Origin: Sphingobacterium zeae
GTDB taxonomy: Bacteria; Bacteroidota; Bacteroidia; Sphingobacteriales; Sphingobacteriaceae
Assembly (NCBI RefSeq): GCF_030818895.1
Contig: NZ_JAUTBA010000001.1
Coordinates: forward strand, 5,208,001 to 5,272,000
Direction of reading: 5' to 3'
DNA: 64,000 nucleotides
Shown: positions 48,093 through 57,349 of the stretch, piece by piece
Position numbering within the stretch: the first letter of the stretch is position 1
How the letters are laid out: each line of letters opens with the position of its first letter
The notes under the pieces: generated by a model
Told to the model about the DNA's origin: nothing
Seen by the model: the letters and a program-made list of their open reading frames with translations, nothing else
The model's database searches: none
Translations under genes and position numbers: made by a program

Positions 48093-48770
48093 ATGTTAAA
48101 ACAAGAACGATACAAGGCTTTCGTAGATTATTTCTCCAAAAATAGTCCTGATGCACAGACAGAACTCAATTATGGTAATGCATTTGAATTACTTGTTGCG
48201 GTTATTTTATCTGCCCAGTGCACAGATAAAAGAATCAATCAGGTCACGCCCAAATTGTTCGAGCGCTACCCCGATGCACATAGCTTGGCAGCTTCTAGCG
48301 TAGACGAAGTATTTAGCTATATACGATCGGTAAGCTATCCGAATAACAAAGCTAAACACCTAGTGGGCATGGCTAAAATGCTACTTGATCAGTTCGACAA
48401 TAAGGTGCCGGAAAAAATTGAGGATCTTGTAAAACTTCCCGGCGTCGGTCGAAAAACTGCTAACGTCATTTCTTCTGTCGTCTACCATAATCCAGCTATG
48501 GCCGTAGATACCCATGTTTTTCGCGTAGCAAATCGTTTAGGCCTAACCTATCGCGCCACAACGCCGTTGGCCGTGGAAAAACAATTGGTAAAAAATTTGC
48601 CTAAAGATACCATTGCGATTGCGCATCACTGGTTAATCTTACATGGTCGATACATCTGTCTCGCCCGAAAACCGCGCTGTGAGAAATGCCCAATTACTTA
48701 TATGTGTAAATATTTTGAAAAAAACCATCGTATCAAAAGTATTTCGGATGAGCCAGAAATAAAAAGCTAA
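48093..48770 (+). CDS. nth: Endonuclease III
   Basis: A 225-residue base-excision repair glycosylase/AP lyase for oxidised pyrimidines. LSAQCTDKRINQVTP, the helix-hairpin-helix LPGVGRKTANVI with the catalytic Lys, and the Asp in MAVDTHVFRVANR are all present. The C-terminus has the [4Fe-4S] pattern C-x6-C-x2-C-x5-C (CLARKPRCEKCPITYMC). I start at the ATG at 48093; a TTG six codons earlier is less likely. recA follows after about 70 bp under its own promoter. Confidence 0.94.
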   Translation: MLKQERYKAFVDYFSKNSPDAQTELNYGNAFELLVAVILSAQCTDKRINQVTPKLFERYPDAHSLAASSVDEVFSYIRSVSYPNNKAKHLVGMAKMLLDQFDNKVPEKIEDLVKLPGVGRKTANVISSVVYHNPAMAVDTHVFRVANRLGLTYRATTPLAVEKQLVKNLPKDTIAIAHHWLILHGRYICLARKPRCEKCPITYMCKYFEKNHRIKSISDEPEIKS

Positions 48771-48789
48771 TTTTTTTAGTGAATAATAC

Positions 48790-48819
48790 TTGGTTTATGA
48801 TTTTTAATTTTTAATTTTG
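48790..48819 (+). promoter_or_regulatory. recA promoter
   Basis: TTG (48790-48792), a 19-nt spacer and TAATTTTG (48812-48819). The start of transcription would be about 14 nt before the recA ATG. I saw no clear LexA-type palindrome over it. Confidence 0.6.
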
Positions 48820-48838
48820 GGAAATATATACTAAAAAT

Positions 48839-49864
48839 ATGAGCAACACAGATAAACTAAAAGCGTTACAGCTGACGTTAGATAAATTAGAGAAGAACTT
48901 TGGAAAAGGTTCAATTATGAAATTAGGAGATACTGCTGTTGAGCCTATTGAGGCTATCTCTACAGGATCTCTTGGTTTGGATATCGCCTTAGGGATAGGT
49001 GGTGTACCAAAAGGCCGTATCATTGAAATCTATGGACCGGAATCTTCCGGTAAAACTACTTTAGCAACACACATTGTTGCCGAAGCACAGAAAAAAGGTG
49101 GTATTGCAGCTATCATCGATGCTGAACATGCTTTTGATAAATACTACGCTCAAAAATTAGGCGTAGATGTGGAGAACTTATTGATTTCTCAACCAGATAA
49201 CGGCGAGCAAGGTTTAGAAATTGCGGATAATTTAATCCGTTCTGGAGCAATCGATGTTATTGTTATTGACTCTGTTGCAGCTTTGGTACCAAAAGGAGAA
49301 ATTGAAGGTGAAATGGGTGACTCTAAGATGGGACTTCAAGCTCGTTTAATGTCCCAAGCTTTACGTAAACTGACGGGTACAATTTCAAAAACAAACTGCT
49401 GTTGTATTTTCATTAACCAGCTGCGTGAAAAAATTGGTGTAATGTTTGGGAACCCAGAAACGACAACTGGTGGTAATGCACTTAAATTCTATTCTTCTGT
49501 CCGTTTAGATATCCGTCGTACATCACAGATCAAAGATTCTGATGAAGTATCGGGTAACCGCGTAAAAGTAAAAATTGTAAAAAATAAAGTAGCCCCTCCA
49601 TTCCGTATCGCAGAGTTTGATATCATTTTTGGTGAAGGTATCTCGAAGGTCGGTGAAATCATTGATTTGGGTGTTGAATACGGCATCATCAAAAAGGCAG
49701 GCTCTTGGTTTAGCTATGGTGACACGAAACTTGGGCAAGGCCGGGATGCTGTGAAATCCTTGTTATTCGACAACCCTGATTTAATGGATGAACTTGAGGG
49801 AAAAATCCGCGCCGAGGTAACAGGAGAAGATCCGATGCTTAACGTCGACGAAAACGAAGACTAG
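48839..49864 (+). CDS. recA: Recombinase RecA
   Basis: A 341-residue ATPase that loads on single-stranded DNA for strand exchange and for the SOS co-protease reaction. The Walker A motif is GPESSGKTT (66-74), Walker B lies in DVIVIDSVAAL, and loop 2 in NQLREKIGVMFGNPETTTGG. The length and acidic C-terminus are standard. Confidence 0.97.
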   Translation: MSNTDKLKALQLTLDKLEKNFGKGSIMKLGDTAVEPIEAISTGSLGLDIALGIGGVPKGRIIEIYGPESSGKTTLATHIVAEAQKKGGIAAIIDAEHAFDKYYAQKLGVDVENLLISQPDNGEQGLEIADNLIRSGAIDVIVIDSVAALVPKGEIEGEMGDSKMGLQARLMSQALRKLTGTISKTNCCCIFINQLREKIGVMFGNPETTTGGNALKFYSSVRLDIRRTSQIKDSDEVSGNRVKVKIVKNKVAPPFRIAEFDIIFGEGISKVGEIIDLGVEYGIIKKAGSWFSYGDTKLGQGRDAVKSLLFDNPDLMDELEGKIRAEVTGEDPMLNVDENED

Positions 49865-49891
49865 TTCCTGTAAAAATTAGTATAATGTAAG

Positions 49892-49922
49892 TAGCCATCC
49901 TGTTTAGGATGGCTATTTTTTT
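49892..49922 (+). terminator. Terminator after recA
   Basis: TAGCCATCC (49892-49900) and GGATGGCTA (49907-49915) pair around a 6-nt loop, followed by seven T. Confidence 0.85.
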
Positions 49923-50036
49923 GCGAAAGTTCAAGAGTTTAGATGATTATTTTGTTACATGACTAAAGTTTTCAATTTGTACTCATGGATTTTATTATTT
50001 TTAGCAAGTCGAGCTAAAAACGCCTGACATCCAACA

Positions 50037-50804
50037 ATGAATCGTAAACTAATTCTATTCCTTTTAATACTGCTAGGCACAGTATTTCATCTCCATGCAC
50101 AAAAGATACGCATACTCTCATTTAACATCCACCATGGAAACCCACCCACTGAAAAAGAATCTATTATCAACCTTGATACAATTGCCAAAATTATTAAAAA
50201 CTCAAAAGCCGACCTCGTAGGGCTTCAGGAAATCGATGTCAATCTCGGTAGATCATACTTTGAGAATCAAGCCAAAAAATTAGCCGAATTAACAGGTATG
50301 TACTATATATTTTCGAAAGGGATAGACCTGGATAACGGTGAATATGGCACCGCCATCTTGTCAAAAAATCCAATTGAACGTGTAGAAAGACACGTTCTAC
50401 CTTCCCCTGTGAAAAGCGAAAAACGTAGTTTATCGGTGATCGAAGTCAGGATAAACAAAAGGAAAATCTTATTTGCAAATACACATCTTGACCTGAAAGA
50501 CAAAAATAAAATCGAACAGGCAAAATTCATCACCGAGCGTTTCAAAAAGGAAAAGTTACCCACCATCCTAGTCGGTGATTTGAACTCCGAACCGAATGAT
50601 CCAGCGATTATTGAACTTAGCAAAATATTCACAAAAAGCAGCATTGCTAACGGATTTACGTTTCCTCAAGATAAACCCACTACGGAAATCGACTATATCA
50701 TGATCAATACAACATCTCCCGCAAAGTTCTCCAACCACCGTATTCTGGACGAACAATATGCAAGTGATCATCGGCCATTATATGTCGAGATAAACATTAA
50801 ATAA
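50037..50804 (+). CDS. Exported endonuclease/exonuclease/phosphatase family protein
   Basis: A 255-residue metal-dependent phosphoesterase with a signal peptide (1-21, ending LHA-Q). The fold marks are ILSFNIHHG, LVGLQEIDVN (metal Glu), NTHLDL, VGDLNSEPND, DYIMI and SDHRPLYVEI (catalytic Asp-His). The substrate could be nucleic acid, a phospholipid or a sugar phosphate; the export suggests nutrient scavenging. It lies 18 bp before a Tat-exported metallophosphoesterase, so the two are probably one operon. Confidence 0.88.
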   Translation: MNRKLILFLLILLGTVFHLHAQKIRILSFNIHHGNPPTEKESIINLDTIAKIIKNSKADLVGLQEIDVNLGRSYFENQAKKLAELTGMYYIFSKGIDLDNGEYGTAILSKNPIERVERHVLPSPVKSEKRSLSVIEVRINKRKILFANTHLDLKDKNKIEQAKFITERFKKEKLPTILVGDLNSEPNDPAIIELSKIFTKSSIANGFTFPQDKPTTEIDYIMINTTSPAKFSNHRILDEQYASDHRPLYVEINIK

Positions 50805-50822
50805 CCACTTGAAACCTTAAAT

Positions 50823-52004
50823 ATGAATTTTAACAGAAGAAAATTCTTAGAGTCTCTGGCTTTAGTTGGGATTACAATACCTACTATAAGCGTCGCGCAA
50901 GAAAAAAAAGCAAATGAGGCAGAAGGCGAATTCAATTTTGTCGTACCTGCCTATCTACAAAATCAAACAGAAACAGGCATCTGTGTTTTTACAATTTTGA
51001 ACAAAAAAGCTTTTGCTTGGCTCGAGATACTCGACAATGGAGGAAATGTTCAAAGAAAGATCTACCAATCCGAAGATGGAATGATCAATGCCAATACTGA
51101 CTTTTTTCATTTTACAATTGAAGACGCACCGCGTTCATTTCGTTATCGCATCAAAGCGAAGGAAGTGCAAAAATTCGATCCTTATAAAATCGTATACGGT
51201 AAAGAAATAGAAACCCCTATTTTCGAGGCCAAATTAGCCAAGAACAATCAAGAACAGATTCGCTGTCTTGTCTATAACGATGTACATGAGGAAAAAAGCA
51301 GTTATCGTGACCTTATTCCGCATCAAGATATTTCACCCTACGATTTTTTTATACTGAATGGTGATTCCTTTCATTATGTCACCAATCAGCAAGATATTAC
51401 AGAGAAGCTATTAAAACCAATTGAGTTTTTTGCGACGAGTAAACCGTTCATTATGAACCGAGGGAACCACGAAACAAGAGGATCTTTCGCTCGCAATTTC
51501 AAACGGTATTTTGGTTATCCGTACAATAAATTTTATCAAGCTTTTAAAAGGGGTCCTATTTTCTGGATCATGCTGGACAGTGGCGAAGACAAGCCAGACA
51601 ATCACGAGGTATATGCCGGAACAGTCGATTACGATAACTACAGAAAAGAACAGGCTAACTGGCTGGAGAAAGTACTGCTGTCCAAAGAAAAAAAGGCAGC
51701 CCAACATACGGTTGTGATCAGCCATATTCCAATTTTCCATTCGGATGACTGGCACGGCTCCTTGGATAACAGGGCATGTTTTCATCCCTTGTTTCAGAAA
51801 TATAAAATTGATGCCATGATCTCTGGCCACACCCATCAATATGGCTACTATCCAGCAGATAAAGACCACAATTACCCTATTTTTATAGGTGGTGGTCCAA
51901 AGGCGGGGAAGAGAACAATCATTGATGTAACTGGCAACAACAAATCATTGGCTATACGGATGACCAGAGAAGACGGAACAGAATTGGGATTATTTACAAA
52001 ATAG
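50823..52004 (+). CDS. Tat-exported calcineurin-like metallophosphoesterase
   Basis: A 393-residue protein with a twin-Arg signal (NFNRRKFLESLALVG) and a purple-acid-phosphatase-like layout: an N-terminal beta domain (about 35-140) and a metallophosphoesterase domain. Metal ligands are visible in YNDVHEE, LNGDSF, NRGNHETRG, VISHIPIFH and SGHTHQYGYY. Tat export suits a cofactor-loaded enzyme. It follows the EEP phosphatase by 18 bp, and the pair may act on one external substrate. Confidence 0.88.
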   Translation: MNFNRRKFLESLALVGITIPTISVAQEKKANEAEGEFNFVVPAYLQNQTETGICVFTILNKKAFAWLEILDNGGNVQRKIYQSEDGMINANTDFFHFTIEDAPRSFRYRIKAKEVQKFDPYKIVYGKEIETPIFEAKLAKNNQEQIRCLVYNDVHEEKSSYRDLIPHQDISPYDFFILNGDSFHYVTNQQDITEKLLKPIEFFATSKPFIMNRGNHETRGSFARNFKRYFGYPYNKFYQAFKRGPIFWIMLDSGEDKPDNHEVYAGTVDYDNYRKEQANWLEKVLLSKEKKAAQHTVVISHIPIFHSDDWHGSLDNRACFHPLFQKYKIDAMISGHTHQYGYYPADKDHNYPIFIGGGPKAGKRTIIDVTGNNKSLAIRMTREDGTELGLFTK

Positions 52005-52032
52005 AAAAGGACGCTTCATTGCGCCCTTTTCT
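52003..52032. terminator. Bidirectional terminator before pruA
   Basis: AGAAAAGG-x-CGC and GCG-x-CCTTTTCT form a stem with one mismatch and a 6-nt loop. It lies between the convergent metallophosphoesterase and pruA genes. Confidence 0.6.
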
Positions 52033-52061
52033 ACTTTAACAAAGCTGTTATGATAGCTTCC

Positions 52062-53699
52062 TTATTCTCCCTTTTCCAAGAAAGGGTATCTATACTCTGT
52101 ATCTGGATTAAATGTTTCTTTGATTGTACGAGGAGACACCCAACGAAGCAAATTGATCATTGATCCCGCTTTGTCATTTGTACCCGAGCCTCTAGCACCA
52201 CCAAATGGTTGCTGACCTACGACAGCACCTGTACACTTATCATTGACGTAAAAGTTACCAGCGGCATGTCTCAATTTATCTGTCGCTAAATTAATAGCAT
52301 AACGGTCTTGAGCAATAATTGAACCTGTCAGCGCATAAATTGAAGTCCTGTCAACGATATCTAATGTTTCTTCAAACTTAGCATCCTCATAAACATAGAT
52401 GGTCAATACTGGTCCAAACAATTCTTCAACCATTGTTTCGTAATCAGGCTTTGCAGCTTCAATGATTGTTGGATGAATGAAATAGCCTTTAGATTTATCG
52501 TAAGTACCACCGACTACAATTTCTGCATCATTAGATTCTTTAGCTCTATCGATGTATTTTACCAATTTATCAAATGATTTCTCATCTATAACAGCATTGA
52601 TAAAGTTTGTAAAATCCTCTGTTCCACCGATCGTAAATGACTTTACATCGTTCGTCATAGATTCTTTCAATGCTGGCCACAATGATTTAGGAATATAGGC
52701 GCGTGACGCTGCAGAACATTTTTGACCTTGGTATTCAAAGGCACCACGTACCAATGCCGTATTAGCAACTTTCAGATCTGCCGAAGGATGAACAACGATG
52801 AAATCCTTACCGCCTGTTTCACCTACGATACGTGGGTACGTTTTATAACGGTGGATATTGTTACCAATCGTTTTCCAGATATCCTGGAATACCCCTGTTG
52901 AACCTGTGAAGTGAATACCGGCAAAATCAGGATGTTGGAAAATCACATCACCTGCATCAGGACCAGAAACGTATACCAAGTTAATAACTCCATCGGGCAG
53001 TCCGGCTTCACGGAAGATTTTCATCAATACATTCGCAGAATAGATCTGTGTATTGGATGGTTTCCATACCACAACATTTCCCATCATAGCGACACATGAA
53101 GGTAAATTACCTGCAATAGCTGTAAAATTGAATGGCGTCAACGCAAATACGAAACCCTCCAAAGGACGTTGTTCCACACGATTCCAAACACCCTTTCCTG
53201 AAATAGGAGGTTGTTGCTTATAGATCTCAGTCATGTATTGCACATTAAAGCGCAAAAAGTCAGTGATCTCACATGCTGAGTCAATTTCTGCCTGATAGGG
53301 GTTTTTAGATTGGCCCAACATCGTTGCAGCATTCAGCTCATAACGGTATTTTCCTGAAATCAATTCTGCAGCTTTTAAGAATATCGCTGCACGATCTTCC
53401 CATGCAAGATTTTCCCAATCTTCTTTTGCGGCTAAAGCGGCATTTATTGCATCTGTTACGTGAGATTTATCACCTTGATTGTATTGACCTAAAATATGTT
53501 GATGGTCATGTGGAGGAGCTATTGTTACTTTTTTAGAAGTAGTGATTTCTTTACCGCCAATATACATTGGGATATCGATCTGTTTTGAACGTGCCTCATC
53601 AATTGCTGCTTTCAACAATTTGCGTTCTTTTGTTCCGACAGCGTAAGTATACACCGGTTCATTGGTAGGAACAGGAACTGTAAAAAATCCTTTAGACAT
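52062..53699 (-). CDS. pruA: 1-Pyrroline-5-carboxylate dehydrogenase
   Basis: A 545-residue aldehyde dehydrogenase that makes glutamate from glutamate-5-semialdehyde in proline and arginine breakdown. The nucleophilic Cys lies in GQKCSAASRAYIP and the Glu in GETGGKDF. FALTPFNFTAIAGNLP and the ending QPFGGARGSGTNDKAG are typical of the single-domain P5C group. No proline dehydrogenase gene is adjacent. Confidence 0.94.
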   Translation of the reverse strand: MSKGFFTVPVPTNEPVYTYAVGTKERKLLKAAIDEARSKQIDIPMYIGGKEITTSKKVTIAPPHDHQHILGQYNQGDKSHVTDAINAALAAKEDWENLAWEDRAAIFLKAAELISGKYRYELNAATMLGQSKNPYQAEIDSACEITDFLRFNVQYMTEIYKQQPPISGKGVWNRVEQRPLEGFVFALTPFNFTAIAGNLPSCVAMMGNVVVWKPSNTQIYSANVLMKIFREAGLPDGVINLVYVSGPDAGDVIFQHPDFAGIHFTGSTGVFQDIWKTIGNNIHRYKTYPRIVGETGGKDFIVVHPSADLKVANTALVRGAFEYQGQKCSAASRAYIPKSLWPALKESMTNDVKSFTIGGTEDFTNFINAVIDEKSFDKLVKYIDRAKESNDAEIVVGGTYDKSKGYFIHPTIIEAAKPDYETMVEELFGPVLTIYVYEDAKFEETLDIVDRTSIYALTGSIIAQDRYAINLATDKLRHAAGNFYVNDKCTGAVVGQQPFGGARGSGTNDKAGSMINLLRWVSPRTIKETFNPDTEYRYPFLEKGE

Positions 53700-53858
53700 A
53701 TTACAAGTATTTATTATTCAATCAAAAACACTATTTATTAATCATGAAGTCTATCCAACCTATTATTTGGTATAAAAGAACATGATTTCAACTTATTGAC
53801 TTGACACTAAATAGCGCTAATAGCGTAAAATTACCTTAAATATTATGAATACCCAAAG

Positions 53859-54518
53859 TTACTGTCCCTCTTTTACCACCTTGGAAAAGATACGTTTAAA
53901 TTTTTCCAATTTCGGTTTAATGACCAATTGACAGTAAGGTTCCTTTCCATTTAAGCGGTAATAATCTTGATGATAGTCTTCTGCCGGATAAAATATCGTT
54001 GCCGGAACTACTTCGGTTACAATAGGTTTATTAAAAACCTTTTCTTTTTCCAAAGCCGAAAGATAATACCGGGTCTTGTCAAGCTGTTCTTTAGTATGCA
54101 CAAATATAGCTGACCGATATTGCGTACCAACGTCGTTTCCTTGTCGATTAAGTTCAGTAGGATCGTGTGCTACAAAAAACGCCTCTAATAGCTTATCGTA
54201 ACTGATCAGATTGGGATCAAAAATAATATGAGTTGCTTCGGCATGCCCGGTGCTCCCGCTACAAACTTGGGCATATGTCGGATTCTTGGTCCATCCTCCG
54301 GTATATCCTGACACAACATTTACAACACCTTTCAGTTCTTTAAATTGTGCTTCGGTACACCAAAAACAGCCCGCGGCAAATGTCGCTGTATCCAGCTTAG
54401 CCGCATTTTTTAATGGCAATTTAGAGAAGTCCTCTTGCTTGGTCTGCGGTTTCTGCCCCTGACAGGATGTAAAGGTAACAAGTGCCACAAAAATTATAAG
54501 AAAATTTTTCATATGCAT
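53859..54518 (-). CDS. msrA: Peptide-methionine (S)-S-oxide reductase, exported
   Basis: A 219-residue MsrA with a lipoprotein signal (lipobox TFTSC, Cys 19), so it probably repairs oxidised methionine in envelope proteins. The catalytic motif is AAGCFWCTE (C51, with a second Cys at 54). GYTGG, SGSTGHAEA and YHQDYYRLN complete the family. No MsrB domain is fused. The start may be Met 1 or Met 3. Confidence 0.93.
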   Translation of the reverse strand: MHMKNFLIIFVALVTFTSCQGQKPQTKQEDFSKLPLKNAAKLDTATFAAGCFWCTEAQFKELKGVVNVVSGYTGGWTKNPTYAQVCSGSTGHAEATHIIFDPNLISYDKLLEAFFVAHDPTELNRQGNDVGTQYRSAIFVHTKEQLDKTRYYLSALEKEKVFNKPIVTEVVPATIFYPAEDYHQDYYRLNGKEPYCQLVIKPKLEKFKRIFSKVVKEGQ

Positions 54519-54704
54519 AGTTGTCTATTTGTTTGTACACGCTAGATGTCGTACTAGTTTTATCAGCAATGCTGCACAAATCCAAATGATATGTAAAATA
54601 GACTCAGTTTACTGAAATAAATCTTCGCGATACCTTAGATACAAACAGCAAGTAGAGCGAACTGAAGATTCTTCATAGCCAATACCGCGGGAAACTTTCA
54701 GAAA

Positions 54705-54735
54705 AAAAGCGACAATAAATTGAATTGTCGCTTTT
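54705..54735 (-). terminator. Terminator after superoxide dismutase
   Basis: AAAAGCGACAAT (54705-54716) and ATTGTCGCTTTT (54724-54735) pair perfectly around a 7-nt loop, with a T-run on the minus strand. Confidence 0.85.
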
Positions 54736-54759
54736 CTGATTTTATTATCAAATGAAGTT

Positions 54760-55368
54760 TTATTTTGATCCGGCATAGTTCTGCGCTACGGCATCCCAAT
54801 TGATCACATTAAAAATTTCTTCCAGATACGCTGGACGCTTGTTTTGAAATTTCAAATAATAAGCGTGCTCCCAAACGTCAATACCTAGAATTGGTGTACC
54901 TTTCACTTCAGCAACATCCATCAATGGATTATCTTGATTTGGTGTAGAAGTTACCGCTAATTTTCCATCAGCATCAACGATTAACCAAGCCCAACCAGAT
55001 CCAAAGCGAGTGGCACCAGCAGCTTGAAGTTGTTTTTTCAACTCATCAAATGAACCAAAAGTAGCATCGATTGCTTCAGCTAATTCACCCGTTGGAGCTC
55101 CGCCAGCGTTTGGACCCAGAACTTTCCAAAACAAAGAGTGGTTATAATGGCCACCGCCGTTGTTACGTACAGCTGCAGAATATTTACTTACATTTTTGAT
55201 GATATCCAATAACGATAGATTCTCTGCGTCTGTGCCTGCGATTGCTTTATTTAAATTATCCACATAGGCCTGATGGTGTCTGTCATGGTGGATTTCCATT
55301 GTAGTCTTATCAATATGTGGTTCCAATGCGTCGGCTGCGTATGGTAACGCTTCTAATTCAAATGCCAT
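54760..55368 (-). CDS. sod: Fe/Mn superoxide dismutase
   Basis: A 202-residue cytoplasmic enzyme that turns superoxide into peroxide and oxygen. Metal ligands fit H27 (MEIHHDRHHQAYV), the His in GGGHYNHSLFW, and Asp/His in DVWEHAYYLKF. FGSGWAWL and the Gln-free GGAPTGELAEA region suggest the Mn or cambialistic group, but the metal cannot be fixed from sequence alone. Transcribed alone. Confidence 0.94.
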   Translation of the reverse strand: MAFELEALPYAADALEPHIDKTTMEIHHDRHHQAYVDNLNKAIAGTDAENLSLLDIIKNVSKYSAAVRNNGGGHYNHSLFWKVLGPNAGGAPTGELAEAIDATFGSFDELKKQLQAAGATRFGSGWAWLIVDADGKLAVTSTPNQDNPLMDVAEVKGTPILGIDVWEHAYYLKFQNKRPAYLEEIFNVINWDAVAQNYAGSK

Positions 55369-55469
55369 ATCTATTTTAATTTAAATGATTATTACTTTGT
55401 TTATATATACAAATATAACACAATATATAACGTTATGTTTTTATGCGTTACAATAAATTCAATATCTCA

Positions 55470-55937
55470 CTACCGTTTTTGACGAAAAAATGATTTTACT
55501 AAATCAGCGCATTCTGCTTGCAAAACACCGTGTGAAATTACCGTTTTGGGATGCAATATTTTATCATGAAAATGTGAATAACCGCGCTTTTCGTCTTTTG
55601 CTCCATACACTATTTTCCCGATATGTGTCCAATAAGCTGCTCCAGCACACATAATACAAGGCTCTATGGTGACATATAAAGTACATTCATCCAGGTATTT
55701 ACCACCAAGATAATTTGCAGCTGCTGTAAATGCCTGCATCTCTGCGTGAGCTGTCACATCATTCAATCGTTGTGTCAAATTATGCCCCCTCCCTATTACA
55801 CGCCCGCGATGAACAATAACTGCTCCAATAGGCACTTCTCCCTCTTCATATGCCATCTTTGCTTCGTTCAATGCCATACGCATAAAAGATTCATCACTAT
55901 CGATCAGTTGTGTTCCTTCAAAATCTAGAAATGTCAT
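55470..55937 (-). CDS. tadA: tRNA-specific adenosine deaminase
   Basis: A 155-residue zinc deaminase that makes inosine at position 34 of tRNA-Arg(ACG). The zinc site is HAEM (H64, E66) and PCIMC (C94, C97). The PIGAV and YGAKDEKRG motifs match TadA rather than guanine or cytosine deaminases. It follows csaA by 9 bp on the same strand. Confidence 0.9.
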   Translation of the reverse strand: MTFLDFEGTQLIDSDESFMRMALNEAKMAYEEGEVPIGAVIVHRGRVIGRGHNLTQRLNDVTAHAEMQAFTAAANYLGGKYLDECTLYVTIEPCIMCAGAAYWTHIGKIVYGAKDEKRGYSHFHDKILHPKTVISHGVLQAECADLVKSFFRQKR

Positions 55938-55946
55938 GACACAAAC

Positions 55947-56288
55947 TTAGCTAAGTTTAGATCCATTTGGTAATTTTTTATCAACAGAAGTCAAAATAAT
56001 ATCCCCATTTTCATCTGGAAAACCGGTCACCAAGCATTCCGAAAAAAAATTAGCGATCTGTTTTTTGGGGAAATTCACGACTGCAACGACTTGTTTTCCG
56101 ATCAGTTCTTCTTTGCTGTAGTGTACCGTAATCTGGGCACTGCTTTGCAGTATACCTATCTTATCACCAAAATCGAGTTTCAATTGATAGGCCGGTTTCT
56201 TCGCTTTTGGAAAATCCTGCGCATCCAAAATTGTTGCTACCCTTAAATCCACCTTCTCAAAATCGCTCCAGCTAATGGTATTACTCAT
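55947..56288 (-). CDS. csaA: tRNA-binding chaperone-like protein
   Basis: A 113-residue single-OB-fold protein of the CsaA/EMAP-II tRNA-binding type: FEKVDLRVATILDAQDFPKA, AYQLKLDFGDKIGILQSSAQIT and KQVVAVVNFPKKQIANFFSE. B. subtilis CsaA helps protein export; the role here is inferred. Its ATG overlaps the stop of the small upstream gene by 4 nt. Confidence 0.9.
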   Translation of the reverse strand: MSNTISWSDFEKVDLRVATILDAQDFPKAKKPAYQLKLDFGDKIGILQSSAQITVHYSKEELIGKQVVAVVNFPKKQIANFFSECLVTGFPDENGDIILTSVDKKLPNGSKLS

Positions 56289-56494
56289 AATCTATTGCTA
56301 CTGATATCCTGAATCTCTTTACCTATTGTAAATAAAATATAGGAAGGCTTCCGCCGCAAACGCAAAGACAACCTAGTGATCAACTTATCTTCTTCTCCTG
56401 CTTGAAAAGCTAAATCTTCGTCACTTAAATGATTGTACTTGCGACGGAGTTTTTCTTTGGCTACTTGCCATTGTTCTTCGTTAATTTTCAGCAT
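56285..56494 (-). CDS. Small CsbD-like protein
   Basis: A 69-residue charged, helical protein. QWQVAKEKLRRKYNHLSDEDLAF follows the CsbD/YjbJ pattern (W-x-x-x-K-x-K-x-x-x-x-x-x-L-x-D-D-D-L), with a longer basic tail. The family is linked to general stress in other bacteria, but its mechanism is unknown. Translation is coupled to csaA through an ATGA overlap, and tadA follows, so the three form one operon. Confidence 0.7.
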   Translation of the reverse strand: MLKINEEQWQVAKEKLRRKYNHLSDEDLAFQAGEEDKLITRLSLRLRRKPSYILFTIGKEIQDISSNRL

Positions 56495-56581
56495 AACTAA
56501 GATTTAGGTATAAAATTTGTATATCTTTACTGAACTGTAAAAGTTTCTTTAAAGATACAATATATACATAAATAAAAGATT

Positions 56582-57178
56582 ATGAAAAAGATTTTACCAG
56601 CATTACTTTTGATTTGTGGTAGCGTAGCAACGGCACAGGCGCAGCTTCTGCCTGGATTTGAGGTGGGTGTTAAGGGAGGGTTAAACTTCTCAAAGCTTAA
56701 AAGCGATGGCAAATATTTCAATTCTGACACGAAAGCTGGCTACCAAGCGGGCCTTTATGGCCGTGTTGGTGTATTAGGTTTCCATATTCAGCCTGAGGTT
56801 TATTTAACAGGTAAAAACACAAAAGTAACCAATCAAAATGGTGAATCTACAGATGTTAAGTTTACTACAGTAGATGTTCCCGTATTATTGGGTAAGCGTT
56901 TTGGTTTAGGGCCGATTGGCGCTCGAATCCAGACGGGTCCAATATTCTCATTTAAAGTAGACGACAAACAAGATAAGGTTTTTGATCAATTAAATCCCAA
57001 CAACTATAAAAAGAGTGGTACCTCATGGGCATTTGGTGTAGGCGCTGATGTTTCCAGTTTGCGTGTAGATCTCCGTTATGAAATGGGTTTAAATAAAGTC
57101 AACAATGAGAGCCAGGCAAATCCAAAAATCAACATGTGGAGTATTGGCTTAGGCTATAGATTATTCAGTATTCTATAG
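56582..57178 (+). CDS. Outer membrane beta-barrel protein
   Basis: A 198-residue protein with a signal peptide (1-20, ending ATAQA-Q). The mature part starts FEVGVKGGLNFSKL and continues in alternating strands (AGYQAGLYGRVGVLGFHIQPEVYL) to a final strand SIGLGYRLFSIL, the small eight-strand barrel (PorT/OMP_b-brl_2) type of Bacteroidota. Its role is unknown. Confidence 0.88.
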   Translation: MKKILPALLLICGSVATAQAQLLPGFEVGVKGGLNFSKLKSDGKYFNSDTKAGYQAGLYGRVGVLGFHIQPEVYLTGKNTKVTNQNGESTDVKFTTVDVPVLLGKRFGLGPIGARIQTGPIFSFKVDDKQDKVFDQLNPNNYKKSGTSWAFGVGADVSSLRVDLRYEMGLNKVNNESQANPKINMWSIGLGYRLFSIL

Positions 57179-57207
57179 CAGGTTAAGCTGCGTTTCTATA
57201 CCGTTCG

Positions 57208-57238
57208 AAAGTCCGTTTTTATTCAAAACGGACTTTTT
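57208..57238 (+). terminator. Terminator after the beta-barrel gene
   Basis: AAAGTCCGTTTT (57208-57219) pairs perfectly with AAAACGGACTTT (57225-57236) around a 5-nt loop, followed by a T-run. Confidence 0.85.
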
Positions 57239-57349
57239 ATTTCAATAAACTTTAGAACCGTTCTAAATTGTTGCTTTTTCTTGTCAAAATGGTATCATAT
57301 TTAATAGCAAATAGTAGATTTGCCTAATTAAAATTAAATTACAAGGATA

